NCBI GenBank assembly: GCA_035415815.1
Contig: DAOOGR010000003.1
Span: 1 to 61,797, forward strand
Length of the DNA stretch: 61,797 nt
Direction: 5' to 3'
DNA from: Rectinema sp003452735
Lineage (GTDB): Bacteria > Spirochaetota > Spirochaetia > Treponematales > Rectinemataceae
Positions 34,535-43,386 of the stretch are shown piece by piece (the first letter of the stretch is position 1; each line of letters begins with the position of its first letter). The notes beneath the pieces were generated by a model. The model was given only the letters and a program-made list of their open reading frames with translations. It was not told where the DNA came from and ran no database searches. The position numbers and the translations under genes were made by a program.

Positions 34535-36928
34535 CTAATTGGCACCTTCTGTTTTTGCTTTATCGATTGCCATAAGCACGCGCTCCGGTGTGAAGGGGAA
34601 ATCTGTCAGACGAATACCGATGGCATTTCGTATGGCGTTACTGATAGCTGCAGGAGGTGTATCTATTCCTATTTCGCCGGCGGATTTTGCACCAAAGGGC
34701 CCAGAGGGCTCGTAACTATCTACCAGTTCGACTGTGATTCTTCCCACATCTTCCCTTGAAGGTATTGCATAAGTCATAAGGTTATGGCTAAGCATATGGC
34801 CTCTCTCCGAATAGCGCACATCTTCATAAAGGGCAAGACCAATTCCCTGAAGGGCAGCCCCTTCTATTTGAATGGTTGCAAGATTGGGATTTATTGGAGT
34901 ACCTACATCTGCTACCGATACATAGTGAACGACCTCGACTTTGCCTGTTTCCTTGTCGAGCTCTATTTCGACAAAGCCTGCTAGATAGGGAGGAGGGGAT
35001 TTTGCACCAGTGAAGGATTCCGTTGCTTCGATAGTCTTCATTCTTTCTCCATCGTGGTAGAGGGTGTCGAAGCTAAAATCGTAGAGCGAAAGCGATTTGC
35101 TGCCATTGAGAGTCTTAAAGGTCTTGTTGTCGAATATGACAAAAGCAGGATCGACGCCAAACTTCTGAGCGACTGCTTCTATGAGTTTTTTCTTGAGGCT
35201 ACGAGCCGCTTTGACTACAGCGGAACCTGAGACATAGGTGGTGCTCGATGCATAAGCGCCTACATCAAAGGGTGTATTGTCGGTGTCGGAAGAGTAAACT
35301 ACAATGCTTTCTACATCGACGCCAAGCTCCTCAGCCGCGATCTGGGCAAGAATCGTATCAGATCCCGTGCCAAGATCCGTGGCTCCTACGTGGAGCTTAA
35401 AGAATCCTCCATCTTGGAATTCTATTCTCGCAGAACCCATATCGATGAGAGGTAATCCCGATCCCTGCATGGCTATGGCCATACCCATTGCTCGCACTTT
35501 TCCTGGAGCGACCTCCCAAACGAGTCGATCTGGGTTCCAGCCGATGAGTTCCTTCCCACGAGCTATACATTCCTCGAGCTTGCAGGATTCGATGGTCATG
35601 GCGACGCCTTCGGTACCCTCTCCCATGATACGAAATACATCGCTGGTTTCGCCTTCGTGAATCATGTTCTTGCGGCGAAGTTCCACAGGGTCAATGCCAA
35701 TTTTATGTGCAAGCTCATCCATAGCGGATTCGAGACCTGTAAGGCCTTGAATTGCTCCATAACCCCTGAAGGCTCCTGCGGATACCTTATTTGTGTACAC
35801 GACATGGCCACCAAATCGAACGGCATTTACTTTGTTATAGAGTGGCAGGGTTTTTGAGCCAGCGACCATGAAGACTGTTAGCGCATGCTCGCCATAAGCA
35901 CCGGTATTAGAGAGCACTTGCATGTCGATGGCATTGAGCTTTCCATCGGAATTAGCGCCGAGCCGCACTTTGACGCGCATTTCGTGGCGGGTAAAGGTGG
36001 CCTCGAAGACTTCGCGGCGCGTGAGGGCGAGGCGCGCAGGTTTTCCGGTCTTCAAGGTTACCATGGCTACATAAGGCTCGATGTGAATATGCTGTTTGCC
36101 TCCAAAGCCTCCGCCTATCCTGGGTTTTATAATACGAATCTGTCGCAGAGGCATCTGAAGAGCTAAGGCGAGTAGCCTTCGTGTATGCCAGGGGTTTTGG
36201 GTAGAGGTGACAATTACGAGCCTTCCATGGATATCAATATAGCTAAAGGCTGTATGAGGCTCGAGCGCTACATGCTGTTGAGCTTGAGTGTGTACCGTAG
36301 TCTCCACTTGGACGGGCGATTTGGCCAATTCTTGCTCTACATTTCCTATCTCCATGTTGTAGGCTGCAGCGATATTCCTCTTAGGTTCGAATCCTATGGG
36401 GAACATCTCATGAATTTCGGGTTCAGGATGTATTACGATAGGATTGTCCAGAGCCTTTTCGAAATCCAAAACAGGCTGCAAAACCTCATATTGCACTTTG
36501 ACGAGCATCGCAGCTTTTTCTGCTGTAGCTTCGTCTTCTGCTGCCACCACTGCAACCTCATCTCCCACATAGCGCACATATTCATCGAGAATAAATCGGT
36601 CATGAGGGCTGGGCTCTGGGTTTCCCTGACCAGCTCTCGTGATAGGCACACGTGGGCAATCCTTCCATGTCAGGACACAGGCTACGCCAGGCAACGCAAG
36701 CGCTTCGGAAGGGTCTATCGATATTATTCTAGCAAAAGCATGCGGGCTTCTAACAAGCTTGACATAGAGAGCATTGGCTGGGGCAAGATCATCGGCAAAG
36801 GCTGGTCTACCGAGCACCAAACCTTCCCCATCGATCTTTGCTATATCGTGAGCGATAACATTGAATTTTTGGGTTGCTTTGAGCGTTTTACTATCCGCGG
36901 GCGGTATTGAATCAAAATTATCAATCAT
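34535..36928 (-). CDS. Xanthine dehydrogenase-family molybdopterin subunit
   Basis: 797-aa large subunit of a molybdenum hydroxylase, which hydroxylates an N-heterocycle or aldehyde with water as oxygen donor. The N-terminal a/b hammerhead domain has VLGRPAFADDL; the Mo-cofactor domain has RIGGGFGGKQ near residue 270, AGAFRGYGAIQG near 390, and the active-site glutamate in GAKSAGEIGID near 755. The AFRGYG loop lacks the Cys of CO dehydrogenase, which argues against that enzyme. Substrate (xanthine, hypoxanthine, nicotinate or related) cannot be set. Its start overlaps the Fe-S subunit by 8 nt. Confidence 0.92.
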   Translation of the reverse strand: MIDNFDSIPPADSKTLKATQKFNVIAHDIAKIDGEGLVLGRPAFADDLAPANALYVKLVRSPHAFARIISIDPSEALALPGVACVLTWKDCPRVPITRAGQGNPEPSPHDRFILDEYVRYVGDEVAVVAAEDEATAEKAAMLVKVQYEVLQPVLDFEKALDNPIVIHPEPEIHEMFPIGFEPKRNIAAAYNMEIGNVEQELAKSPVQVETTVHTQAQQHVALEPHTAFSYIDIHGRLVIVTSTQNPWHTRRLLALALQMPLRQIRIIKPRIGGGFGGKQHIHIEPYVAMVTLKTGKPARLALTRREVFEATFTRHEMRVKVRLGANSDGKLNAIDMQVLSNTGAYGEHALTVFMVAGSKTLPLYNKVNAVRFGGHVVYTNKVSAGAFRGYGAIQGLTGLESAMDELAHKIGIDPVELRRKNMIHEGETSDVFRIMGEGTEGVAMTIESCKLEECIARGKELIGWNPDRLVWEVAPGKVRAMGMAIAMQGSGLPLIDMGSARIEFQDGGFFKLHVGATDLGTGSDTILAQIAAEELGVDVESIVVYSSDTDNTPFDVGAYASSTTYVSGSAVVKAARSLKKKLIEAVAQKFGVDPAFVIFDNKTFKTLNGSKSLSLYDFSFDTLYHDGERMKTIEATESFTGAKSPPPYLAGFVEIELDKETGKVEVVHYVSVADVGTPINPNLATIQIEGAALQGIGLALYEDVRYSERGHMLSHNLMTYAIPSREDVGRITVELVDSYEPSGPFGAKSAGEIGIDTPPAAISNAIRNAIGIRLTDFPFTPERVLMAIDKAKTEGAN

Positions 36929-37376
36929 GGACTGCCTCCAGATATTTCTTTATCGCTCGGATCTGTCCTTCATAGCCTGAGCAACGGCATAGATTGCCCG
37001 AAAGATAATGACGGATTTCCGCTTCACTGGGATTTCTGAGCTCTTTTTTCATCGATAATACGGTGAGAGCGAAACCAGGCGCACAAAAGCCACATTGATC
37101 TGCTCCTTCCGCAGTCAAAAATTGCGCAAATTTCTTAGCTTCTTCTGCAACACCCTGTATTGTGGTTATTCGCTTTCCATCAGCTCGTACAGCTAGATAT
37201 GAGCAGGAGAGTACAGGCTTGTCCTCGATCAGAACAGTACAAGCACCACAACTTGCCGTATCACAACCTTTCTTTACTTCCACATATCCGGCTTTTCGGA
37301 GCACTTCTGTCAGCATATCGCCAGGCTGGCATTCAAGGATTTCTCTTTTGCCATTTATGTATATTGTTATGGTCAT
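36921..37376 (-). CDS. Molybdenum hydroxylase [2Fe-2S] subunit
   Basis: 151-aa small subunit with two [2Fe-2S] clusters that pass electrons from the Mo centre to FAD. The N-terminal plant-type ferredoxin domain has GCDTASCGACTVL plus a further Cys (SCSYLAV). The C-terminal all-helical domain has QCGFCAPGF and LCRCSGYEGQIRAI. All eight cysteine ligands expected are present. Coupled by 4-nt overlap to the FAD subunit upstream and by 8-nt overlap to the Mo subunit downstream. Confidence 0.95.
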   Translation of the reverse strand: MTITIYINGKREILECQPGDMLTEVLRKAGYVEVKKGCDTASCGACTVLIEDKPVLSCSYLAVRADGKRITTIQGVAEEAKKFAQFLTAEGADQCGFCAPGFALTVLSMKKELRNPSEAEIRHYLSGNLCRCSGYEGQIRAIKKYLEAVHD

Positions 37377-38161
37377 CCCCGCACCTCCAAAAGCGCACGT
37401 CTGACAAGTACAGGAAGGATTTTTTGTCGATAGGTAGCGCTTGCTCTGATATCGCTACCGAACTGTAGTTCTTTACTGCTCTCTTGGGCTGCTGCTTCTA
37501 TCTGTTCGTTCGACGGATTTGCGGAATCAGCCAATATTTTCATTGCGTTTCTGCAAAGGCGAGCAGCTGCTGGTCTAGAGCCGGCTGCAACACGCCATTC
37601 TGTTCCCATCCAAGCAACGGCGGTATTGATTATAGGAAAATCATTCTCAGATATCCTCATCTGTTGATAGGCAGCTCTTGCAGAGGATGGCAAAATTATC
37701 TTTTCTATTAAGAAAGGACCGGCATACCCTTTCTCGATGAAGCTAGCAAGATCTTCTTCTATATTTGGATAGAAAACTACACGAGCTCCAAGCGCGCAGA
37801 GTGTGGTGTTGAGATCAGAGAATCCATAACGTCCAGCAACTGTTCCCCCGACCGTTATTATGCTCCGAAGCTGAATACCGACGATATGGCCGACTGCTGT
37901 GCTGAAGATCTTCCCGAATCGCGAGGCAAGCAAGAGGCTTGTTTCCAATTCTCGATAAGTTGTCATTGCACCAATTTCGATGTGGTCTTGGAATTCGCGG
38001 ATGTATTCCAGCCCTAGATCGGATAGGTCCACCCCAAGCATTACAGTTTTAGTATTTGTTCGAAGCCAAGCGGAACCGCCAATCGCGGTACCGTGTTCTT
38101 CGTGTATGAGATGCATGGCTTCATCCATGCTCTTGGGGCGAGCATACTCTCGTATTTCCAT
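37373..38161 (-). CDS. Molybdenum hydroxylase FAD-binding subunit
   Basis: 262-aa medium subunit, FAD_binding_5 (PCMH-type) fold. It takes electrons from the Fe-S subunit and passes them to NAD+ or another acceptor. Visible features: a P-loop-like AIGGSAWL near residue 27 (family form AGGTDL), VGHIVGIQLRSIITVGGTVAG near 90, and the CO_deh_flav_C domain at the C-terminus. The subunit is slightly short for the family (usually 270-300). First gene of the hydroxylase operon, with AAGGAG eight bases upstream of the ATG. Confidence 0.9.
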   Translation of the reverse strand: MEIREYARPKSMDEAMHLIHEEHGTAIGGSAWLRTNTKTVMLGVDLSDLGLEYIREFQDHIEIGAMTTYRELETSLLLASRFGKIFSTAVGHIVGIQLRSIITVGGTVAGRYGFSDLNTTLCALGARVVFYPNIEEDLASFIEKGYAGPFLIEKIILPSSARAAYQQMRISENDFPIINTAVAWMGTEWRVAAGSRPAAARLCRNAMKILADSANPSNEQIEAAAQESSKELQFGSDIRASATYRQKILPVLVRRALLEVRG

Positions 38162-38211
38162 CTGTAAGCTCCTTGAAAGAAAGAATAATTCAATTAACCC
38201 CTGATTTTTCT

Positions 38212-38240
38212 ATCATAGCATAGGTTTAGAGAATCGGCAA
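38212..38240 (-). promoter_or_regulatory. Promoter of the molybdenum hydroxylase operon
   Basis: On the minus strand TTGCCG (38235-38240) and TATGAT (38212-38217) are 17 bases apart, and TGC directly before the -10 makes an extended -10 element. The start would be near 38205, leaving a leader of about 45 nt with AAGGAG before the ATG at 38161. Confidence 0.6.
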
Positions 38241-38286
38241 ATTACGAAATTCTATGAATTGTTGAGCCCTTAGGGATAGGGGACGG

Positions 38287-38315
38287 TTCAGCAAGAGCCT
38301 AAGCTTGGCTATACT
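38287..38315 (+). promoter_or_regulatory. Candidate dnaE promoter, possibly leaderless
   Basis: TATACT (38310-38315) ends six bases before the dnaE ATG (38322). TTCAGC (38287-38292), 17 bases upstream, is a weak -35. AGGAG at 38316-38320 is only one base from the ATG, too close to act as a Shine-Dalgarno. The likely transcript therefore begins at or next to the start codon. Confidence 0.4.
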
Positions 38316-38321
38316 AGGAGC

Positions 38322-41300
38322 ATGGCTGAATTTGTACACTTACACAATCATACCGACTATTCGCTTCTCGATGGCGCTGCTTCGATTCCGAAGCTAATAA
38401 GAAAAGCCAAGTCTCTAGGAATGCCAGGCATTGCTATAACCGATCATGGCAATATGTTTGGCGCAATGTCCTTCGAAAAAGAGTGCAGAGATTTTGGCCT
38501 CAATCCTATCATTGGCTGCGAATTCTATGTAGCAGGCGGTTCTAGGTTCGAAAAAACCGGAATGGAGAATGGTAACAAATACTCGCATCTCATCTTGATA
38601 GCTGAAAACAGTATTGGATACAGAAATCTATTAAAATTGACTTCAGCTTCTTACACCGAAGGCTTCTATTATAAACCGCGAATAGATGATGAACTTATCG
38701 TTGCCAATGCAAAGGGGCTCATCGCTTCAACCGCATGTCTTGCAGGCGAGATCCCATCGCTTATTCTTTCAGGAAAGCTCGATCAAGCTACAAAGAAAAT
38801 TAGTTTCTACAAAGAATTATTCGGAGAAGATCATTTCTACCTCGAACTACAGGATCATGGCTTAGATGAACAAAAAGTGGTCAATAGAGAGCTAGTTAGG
38901 CTTTCGAAAAAGCTTGATCTGCCCCTCCTTGCTACCAATGATATACATTATGTTGAAGAAGGGGACGCTATAGCCCACGATATTCTTCTCTGCATCGGTA
39001 CAAATCGAAAACGCGACGATTCATCGAGAATGCGTTTCCCAAATGATCAGTTTTATTTAAAAAGTACGGAGGAGATGGCATCGATTTTTGCCGAGGTCCC
39101 CGAAGCCATTGTCAACACGCTTAAAATAAACGAGATGGCAGCTCTCAAGATAGAGTTTCCAGGACCGCTTCTGCCTGACTATCAAGTGCCCGAAGAATTC
39201 TCGTCTCCCGAAGAGTATCTGCGCCATATAGCTCGACGAGGTTTTCAGAGTCGTTATCCCAATCCGGATGCCGAGGTAATCCAAAGACTCGAATACGAGC
39301 TCGATATAATTATAAAAATGGGATTTACTGGTTATTTTCTTATAGTATGGGATTTTATCAATTGGGCCAAAGAGCATGGCATTCCCGTAGGACCGGGTCG
39401 TGGTTCAGGTGCCGGATCTATCGTAGCTTACTCGATGCGGATCACCGATATTGATCCTTTGAAGTATGATCTGCTTTTCGAGCGCTTCCTTAATCCAGAG
39501 CGAGTGTCTATGCCTGACTTTGATGTGGACTTTGACTTCGAACGGCGCGGCGAGGTGATCGATTATGTTACTCAGAAATATGGTAGCGATCGTGTCGCCC
39601 AGATCATTACATTCGGTACGCTCAAAGCAAAAGCTGTTATTAAGGACGTAGCTCGTGCCTTAGATATTCCCTTCGATGAAGCTAATCAGATTGCAAAACT
39701 TGTGCCAGAAGATCCAAAAATGACTCTGCATAAGGCTATCAAGATGGAGCCAAAGCTTGCTGCTCTTGAACATAATCCTTCTTATTCAGAGCTTTTTTCG
39801 ATAGCCGCAAAGCTCGAAAACCTTCATAGGCATAGTTCGATCCATGCAGCTGGTATAGTGATCGGAAAGACAGCCCTAATAGACTATGTTCCTTTATATA
39901 AGGATCCAAAGACTGGGCTTATTGCGACTCAATATACAATGGAGTACCTCGAAGGCTGCGGCCTTGTAAAGATGGATTTTCTTGGCCTCAAGACCCTAAC
40001 TTTAATTCGCAATACCATGGAGCTTTTGAGAAAAAGAGGCATATACTTAAAAGAGGAAGATATCCCAGAGGACGATTCCAAGACCTTCAAGATGCTCAGC
40101 GAAGGTAAGAGCACTTCGATTTTTCAATTCGAATCGCAGGGAATGCAATCTATCCTAAAGCGAGCCAAGCCTTCTAGTATTGAAGATCTTATCGCTCTCA
40201 ATGCACTCTATAGACCCGGACCTATGGAATTCATAGATCAGTATATAGATTCAAAAAACGGTAAAATTGCTATCAGTTATCCCCATCCTTCGCTCGAAAA
40301 ATACCTTAAAGGCACCTATGGAGTGATCGTCTATCAAGAGCAGGTGATGCAGGTCGCAAGGGAAGTAGCAGGATATTCGTTGGGACGCGCAGATCTTTTC
40401 AGAAGAGCCATGGGGAAGAAAAAGCCCGAAATACTTCAAAAAGAAGAAGAACCATTCATCGAAGGAGCTCTTGCTCGCGGCTATTCAAGAGAAGAAGCAA
40501 AGCGCATTTTCGATATTCTGACACCTTTCGCTGGCTATGGCTTCAATAAGTCGCATGCTGCCGCCTACTCTGTAATTGCATACCGTACAGCATATCTAAA
40601 AGCAAATTATTCTGCTGAGTTTATGGCAGCGAACCTTACAAACGAAATCAGCAACACCGATAAGCTAACTGAGTACATAAGTGAAGCTCGGCAGATGGGT
40701 TTATCGGTGTTGCCTCCCGATATCAATCGTTCAGACGCCAAGTTCACTGTCGACAATGGGCAGATTATATATGGGTTTCTTGGCATCAAAGGCGTTGGTG
40801 AGGGGATCGCCATGGATATTCAGAAAGAAAGGGAGTCTCATGGTAAATTCAAGGATTTTCTTGATTTTCTTACGCGCATGAATGATGCGGGCATAAATCG
40901 CAAGACGATGGAGTCGCTCATTATGGCAGGCTGCTTCGATTCCTTTGGAAAGGGCCGACATGAGCTTATGGAGAACTTTGAGCGCGCTATGAATTATGTA
41001 CATGAGAAATTGAGTTTCGAAGCTTCGCGCTCAGGTATGCTTTTCCAGGAGGAAGATCTGGGAATCTATCCAGATTTCGATTTTCTACCCTTCGAAGAAT
41101 TCCCGAATCAGGAAATGTTGCGAGCAGAAAAGGAGTTATTGGGATTTTTCTTTTCAGCACATCCCATGGATGAATACAAGATGATCTGGGAGAGATCATC
41201 GACACTTGATCTTGGAAATTTGGAGAAAGAAAGTGTAAACCATGAATATGTAGTAGTTGCGCTTCTCAAGGAGTTTCGCAGCTATACAACCCAGAATGGA

Positions 41301-41738
41301 CGTCGAATGGCCTTTGGTAAGCTTGAGGACTACAATGGTTCCATAGAAATAGTCGTGTTCCCGGATCTGTTTGAGAAAAATGAGGCGTCCTTTGTGAAAG
41401 ATCGTGTCCTGTGCCTTCAGGGAGTACTGGACAACTCCAGAAGAGGTTTTTCGTTCAAAGTGCAAGCTGTTCTGGATCCGACTTCTCTTAAGAGCAATTC
41501 TTGGAGAGAATTGCACATTAGGCTTACGGATGCTGCTATCGACGAAACTGCTCTCTATCCACTCAGGGATGCGCTATATTCTATACAAGGAAAATGCCGG
41601 GTAATCTTTCATGTGCCTCTAAAGGGGGGAGGGGAGGCTCTAATCGAAGCTGGGGCTAGTACAAGGTGCTCTGCGAGTGATGAGGATTTGGCGTTTATAG
41701 AAAGGCAAGCTGCAGTGACGGAGGTATGGCGCGAATGA
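38322..41738 (+). CDS. dnaE: DNA polymerase III alpha subunit
   Basis: Replicative polymerase, 1138 aa, full length. The PHP domain (HLHNHTDYSLLDGA, near residue 6) is followed by the family C catalytic core with GPGRGSGAGSIVAYS near 358 and PDFDVDF carrying the metal-binding aspartates (Asp401, Asp403; the first Asp of the motif is 399). The tandem HhH, OB-fold (near 995-1070) and C-terminal region follow. No proofreading insert is seen in PHP, so this is DnaE, not PolC. Its TGA overlaps the ATG of the next gene (ATGA), implying translational coupling. Confidence 0.97.
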   Translation: MAEFVHLHNHTDYSLLDGAASIPKLIRKAKSLGMPGIAITDHGNMFGAMSFEKECRDFGLNPIIGCEFYVAGGSRFEKTGMENGNKYSHLILIAENSIGYRNLLKLTSASYTEGFYYKPRIDDELIVANAKGLIASTACLAGEIPSLILSGKLDQATKKISFYKELFGEDHFYLELQDHGLDEQKVVNRELVRLSKKLDLPLLATNDIHYVEEGDAIAHDILLCIGTNRKRDDSSRMRFPNDQFYLKSTEEMASIFAEVPEAIVNTLKINEMAALKIEFPGPLLPDYQVPEEFSSPEEYLRHIARRGFQSRYPNPDAEVIQRLEYELDIIIKMGFTGYFLIVWDFINWAKEHGIPVGPGRGSGAGSIVAYSMRITDIDPLKYDLLFERFLNPERVSMPDFDVDFDFERRGEVIDYVTQKYGSDRVAQIITFGTLKAKAVIKDVARALDIPFDEANQIAKLVPEDPKMTLHKAIKMEPKLAALEHNPSYSELFSIAAKLENLHRHSSIHAAGIVIGKTALIDYVPLYKDPKTGLIATQYTMEYLEGCGLVKMDFLGLKTLTLIRNTMELLRKRGIYLKEEDIPEDDSKTFKMLSEGKSTSIFQFESQGMQSILKRAKPSSIEDLIALNALYRPGPMEFIDQYIDSKNGKIAISYPHPSLEKYLKGTYGVIVYQEQVMQVAREVAGYSLGRADLFRRAMGKKKPEILQKEEEPFIEGALARGYSREEAKRIFDILTPFAGYGFNKSHAAAYSVIAYRTAYLKANYSAEFMAANLTNEISNTDKLTEYISEARQMGLSVLPPDINRSDAKFTVDNGQIIYGFLGIKGVGEGIAMDIQKERESHGKFKDFLDFLTRMNDAGINRKTMESLIMAGCFDSFGKGRHELMENFERAMNYVHEKLSFEASRSGMLFQEEDLGIYPDFDFLPFEEFPNQEMLRAEKELLGFFFSAHPMDEYKMIWERSSTLDLGNLEKESVNHEYVVVALLKEFRSYTTQNGRRMAFGKLEDYNGSIEIVVFPDLFEKNEASFVKDRVLCLQGVLDNSRRGFSFKVQAVLDPTSLKSNSWRELHIRLTDAAIDETALYPLRDALYSIQGKCRVIFHVPLKGGGEALIEAGASTRCSASDEDLAFIERQAAVTEVWRE

Positions 41739-42571
41739 ACATAAAAATACTTGGCAATGGCGGCTTCTACAATGAGGGATTGGCTTATAATGCGCTCGCT
41801 ATCGATGGCCATGTGCTTGTGGAGACTCCTCCAGACATTCTCCAATCTCTTCATAGCCAGGGAATGAAGCCTTCTCAGATAGATACAGTCTATATTAGCC
41901 ACAATCACGGAGATCACTGTTTTGGCTTTCCATTTTTCTTTTTCAATTGGCTATATGCGGAAGGCTCAGATTCTCATAATGAAAAACAGGCAGAGCTAGT
42001 CATAATGGGGCCCAAAGGACTAAAAGAACATCTCGGCTCTCTCATGCGCCTTGCAATTCTGCCTGAACACCAATATTTGTCCGAATTCGACCAAAGAGTA
42101 AGGTTTATAGAAGTCGACGAAAAAACTGTCTTACCTGTAAAGGGAGGTCTTTGGTTTGGATTCTTGCGTACGAAGCATTCGGTTCCTACCTTTTCACTTA
42201 TAGTTGGCAAAGCAGGGCATGAGAATGAGCTTCCTTCTTGTTGCGATTACCTTGAGAAAGCGCTATTTATATATAGCTCAGATACTTCTATGTTCGATGG
42301 TATATATAAGCTATTAAACTCAAGCGCAAAGCTTATCCTCTGTGACACGAATGGTGAAGAGGAAAATGGCGTTCATATGAGTCCGAGAGAACTTATGGCA
42401 GCAAAGAGTCACATTAGGAGTAGGAGCGAGGAATGTGCGGTTCTTTCAGAGCAAAGACAGAGCGTGGGAAATGACATAGATCGCGTCTTGGGAATTCATC
42501 TAAGCAGGAAGATGGATAGGGTTGGACAACTTAGATTCGCCCAGCCTGGAGAAGAATACTGCATTAAGTAG
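41735..42571 (+). CDS. Metallo-beta-lactamase-fold hydrolase
   Basis: 278-aa MBL-fold protein of unknown substrate. The metal motif is SHNHGDH (near residue 57-63), with a later KHSVPT histidine, SSDTSMFDG (metal-bridging Asp) and a C-terminal His region. The layout resembles RNase Z-like or phosphodiesterase-like MBL proteins, but no exosite is recognisable. I chose ATG 41735, which overlaps the dnaE stop and has GGAGGT at a good distance; an ATG at 41726 sits almost on that Shine-Dalgarno. Coupling to dnaE is unusual, with no known functional link. Confidence 0.85.
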   Translation: MNIKILGNGGFYNEGLAYNALAIDGHVLVETPPDILQSLHSQGMKPSQIDTVYISHNHGDHCFGFPFFFFNWLYAEGSDSHNEKQAELVIMGPKGLKEHLGSLMRLAILPEHQYLSEFDQRVRFIEVDEKTVLPVKGGLWFGFLRTKHSVPTFSLIVGKAGHENELPSCCDYLEKALFIYSSDTSMFDGIYKLLNSSAKLILCDTNGEEENGVHMSPRELMAAKSHIRSRSEECAVLSEQRQSVGNDIDRVLGIHLSRKMDRVGQLRFAQPGEEYCIK

Positions 42572-42598
42572 CTATTTCCAAGAGGGATCTTTAAGTTC

Positions 42599-43285
42599 TT
42601 AATAGGAATGAGCCAATACCCACTGCGTAAGTTCTTCCCAATTAGAAAATGAAAGATCTGCAGCTGAGTTTTGTCGCCCTCGTAAGGCTGCTCGCAAGCC
42701 TGCTTTTTTAGCGCCAAGGATATCGTACTCTATATTATTTCCAACATAGAGAGTCTCGAAAGGCTGAACACGAATAGTTTTAACCATACCATCGAAGGCG
42801 CGCTGGTGGGGTTTTAGCACACCCCATTCTTCTGTGCAGAGTTTGTAGTCGAATAGATCATGAAGACCAAGGAATTGCAATTTCTCTTGTGGAGGCAAAT
42901 CGGAAAGAGCAGCTATTATCAATCCGTTCTGTCGTATCGCCTCGATAGCTTGCCTTGTCCCTCTATAAGGATGGATCGATGAGAAACGCTCCGGCACAAG
43001 ATGATAGAAAATTTTCTCTATGGATTGTTCGATGTGCGACTCGTCCATTTTTAGACGCTTTGCAAGAAGCGAGACCTGCAAACTATGAAGCTCCTCCATA
43101 TTTCGAGGAATATAGTTAGGTTGCGCTTGCAGAAATCTGATTTCTTTTCTTACAGTTGAAAAGGCCATAAATATGCGAGGTTGACCAAAGAATAAGTCAA
43201 CACATCTCAGAGCGATTGAAGATTCCGGGTAAAGAGTACCATCGACATCGAATGCCACTGCGCGCAGGCGAGACCGTCCTTCCAT
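42599..43285 (-). CDS. HAD-superfamily hydrolase
   Basis: 228-aa HAD phosphatase. Motif I is AFDVDGTLYP near residue 12, motif II ALSDLPP near 118, the motif III lysine lies in GVLKPHQRAF near 148, and motif IV is VGNNIEYDILGAKKAG near 172. A helical cap lies at about 20-95. This fits the YjjG/phosphoglycolate phosphatase-like subgroup; substrate unknown. ATG 43285 lacks a Shine-Dalgarno but sits 7 nt after a good -10 box. A TTG two codons upstream is less likely. Confidence 0.87.
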   Translation of the reverse strand: MEGRSRLRAVAFDVDGTLYPESSIALRCVDLFFGQPRIFMAFSTVRKEIRFLQAQPNYIPRNMEELHSLQVSLLAKRLKMDESHIEQSIEKIFYHLVPERFSSIHPYRGTRQAIEAIRQNGLIIAALSDLPPQEKLQFLGLHDLFDYKLCTEEWGVLKPHQRAFDGMVKTIRVQPFETLYVGNNIEYDILGAKKAGLRAALRGRQNSAADLSFSNWEELTQWVLAHSY

Positions 43286-43292
43286 AAACAAC

Positions 43293-43322
43293 TGTATATA
43301 TGAAGCAAAGGAGGGCTGTCTA
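43293..43322 (-). promoter_or_regulatory. Promoter of the HAD gene, probably leaderless
   Basis: On the minus strand TAGACA (43317-43322, 5/6 to the -35 consensus) and TATACA (43293-43298) are 18 bases apart. The -10 ends 7 nt before the ATG at 43285, so transcription should start at or one base from the start codon. No Shine-Dalgarno is present. Confidence 0.5.
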
Positions 43323-43386
43323 TGGCCTATTCAAGCACTAAGGCAACCGCAGTGGCTTTTGAAAATAATAGAATGCCTTAAAAACC

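Noticed and set aside
35700..35800. CO dehydrogenase large subunit identity for the Mo subunit
   Set aside because: The active-site loop reads AFRGYG and lacks the Cys-containing loop of CO dehydrogenase.
36384..36394. GGTTCGAATCC, identical to a tRNA T-arm core
   Set aside because: It lies within the molybdopterin subunit gene in a conserved frame; no acceptor, D or anticodon stems are found around it.
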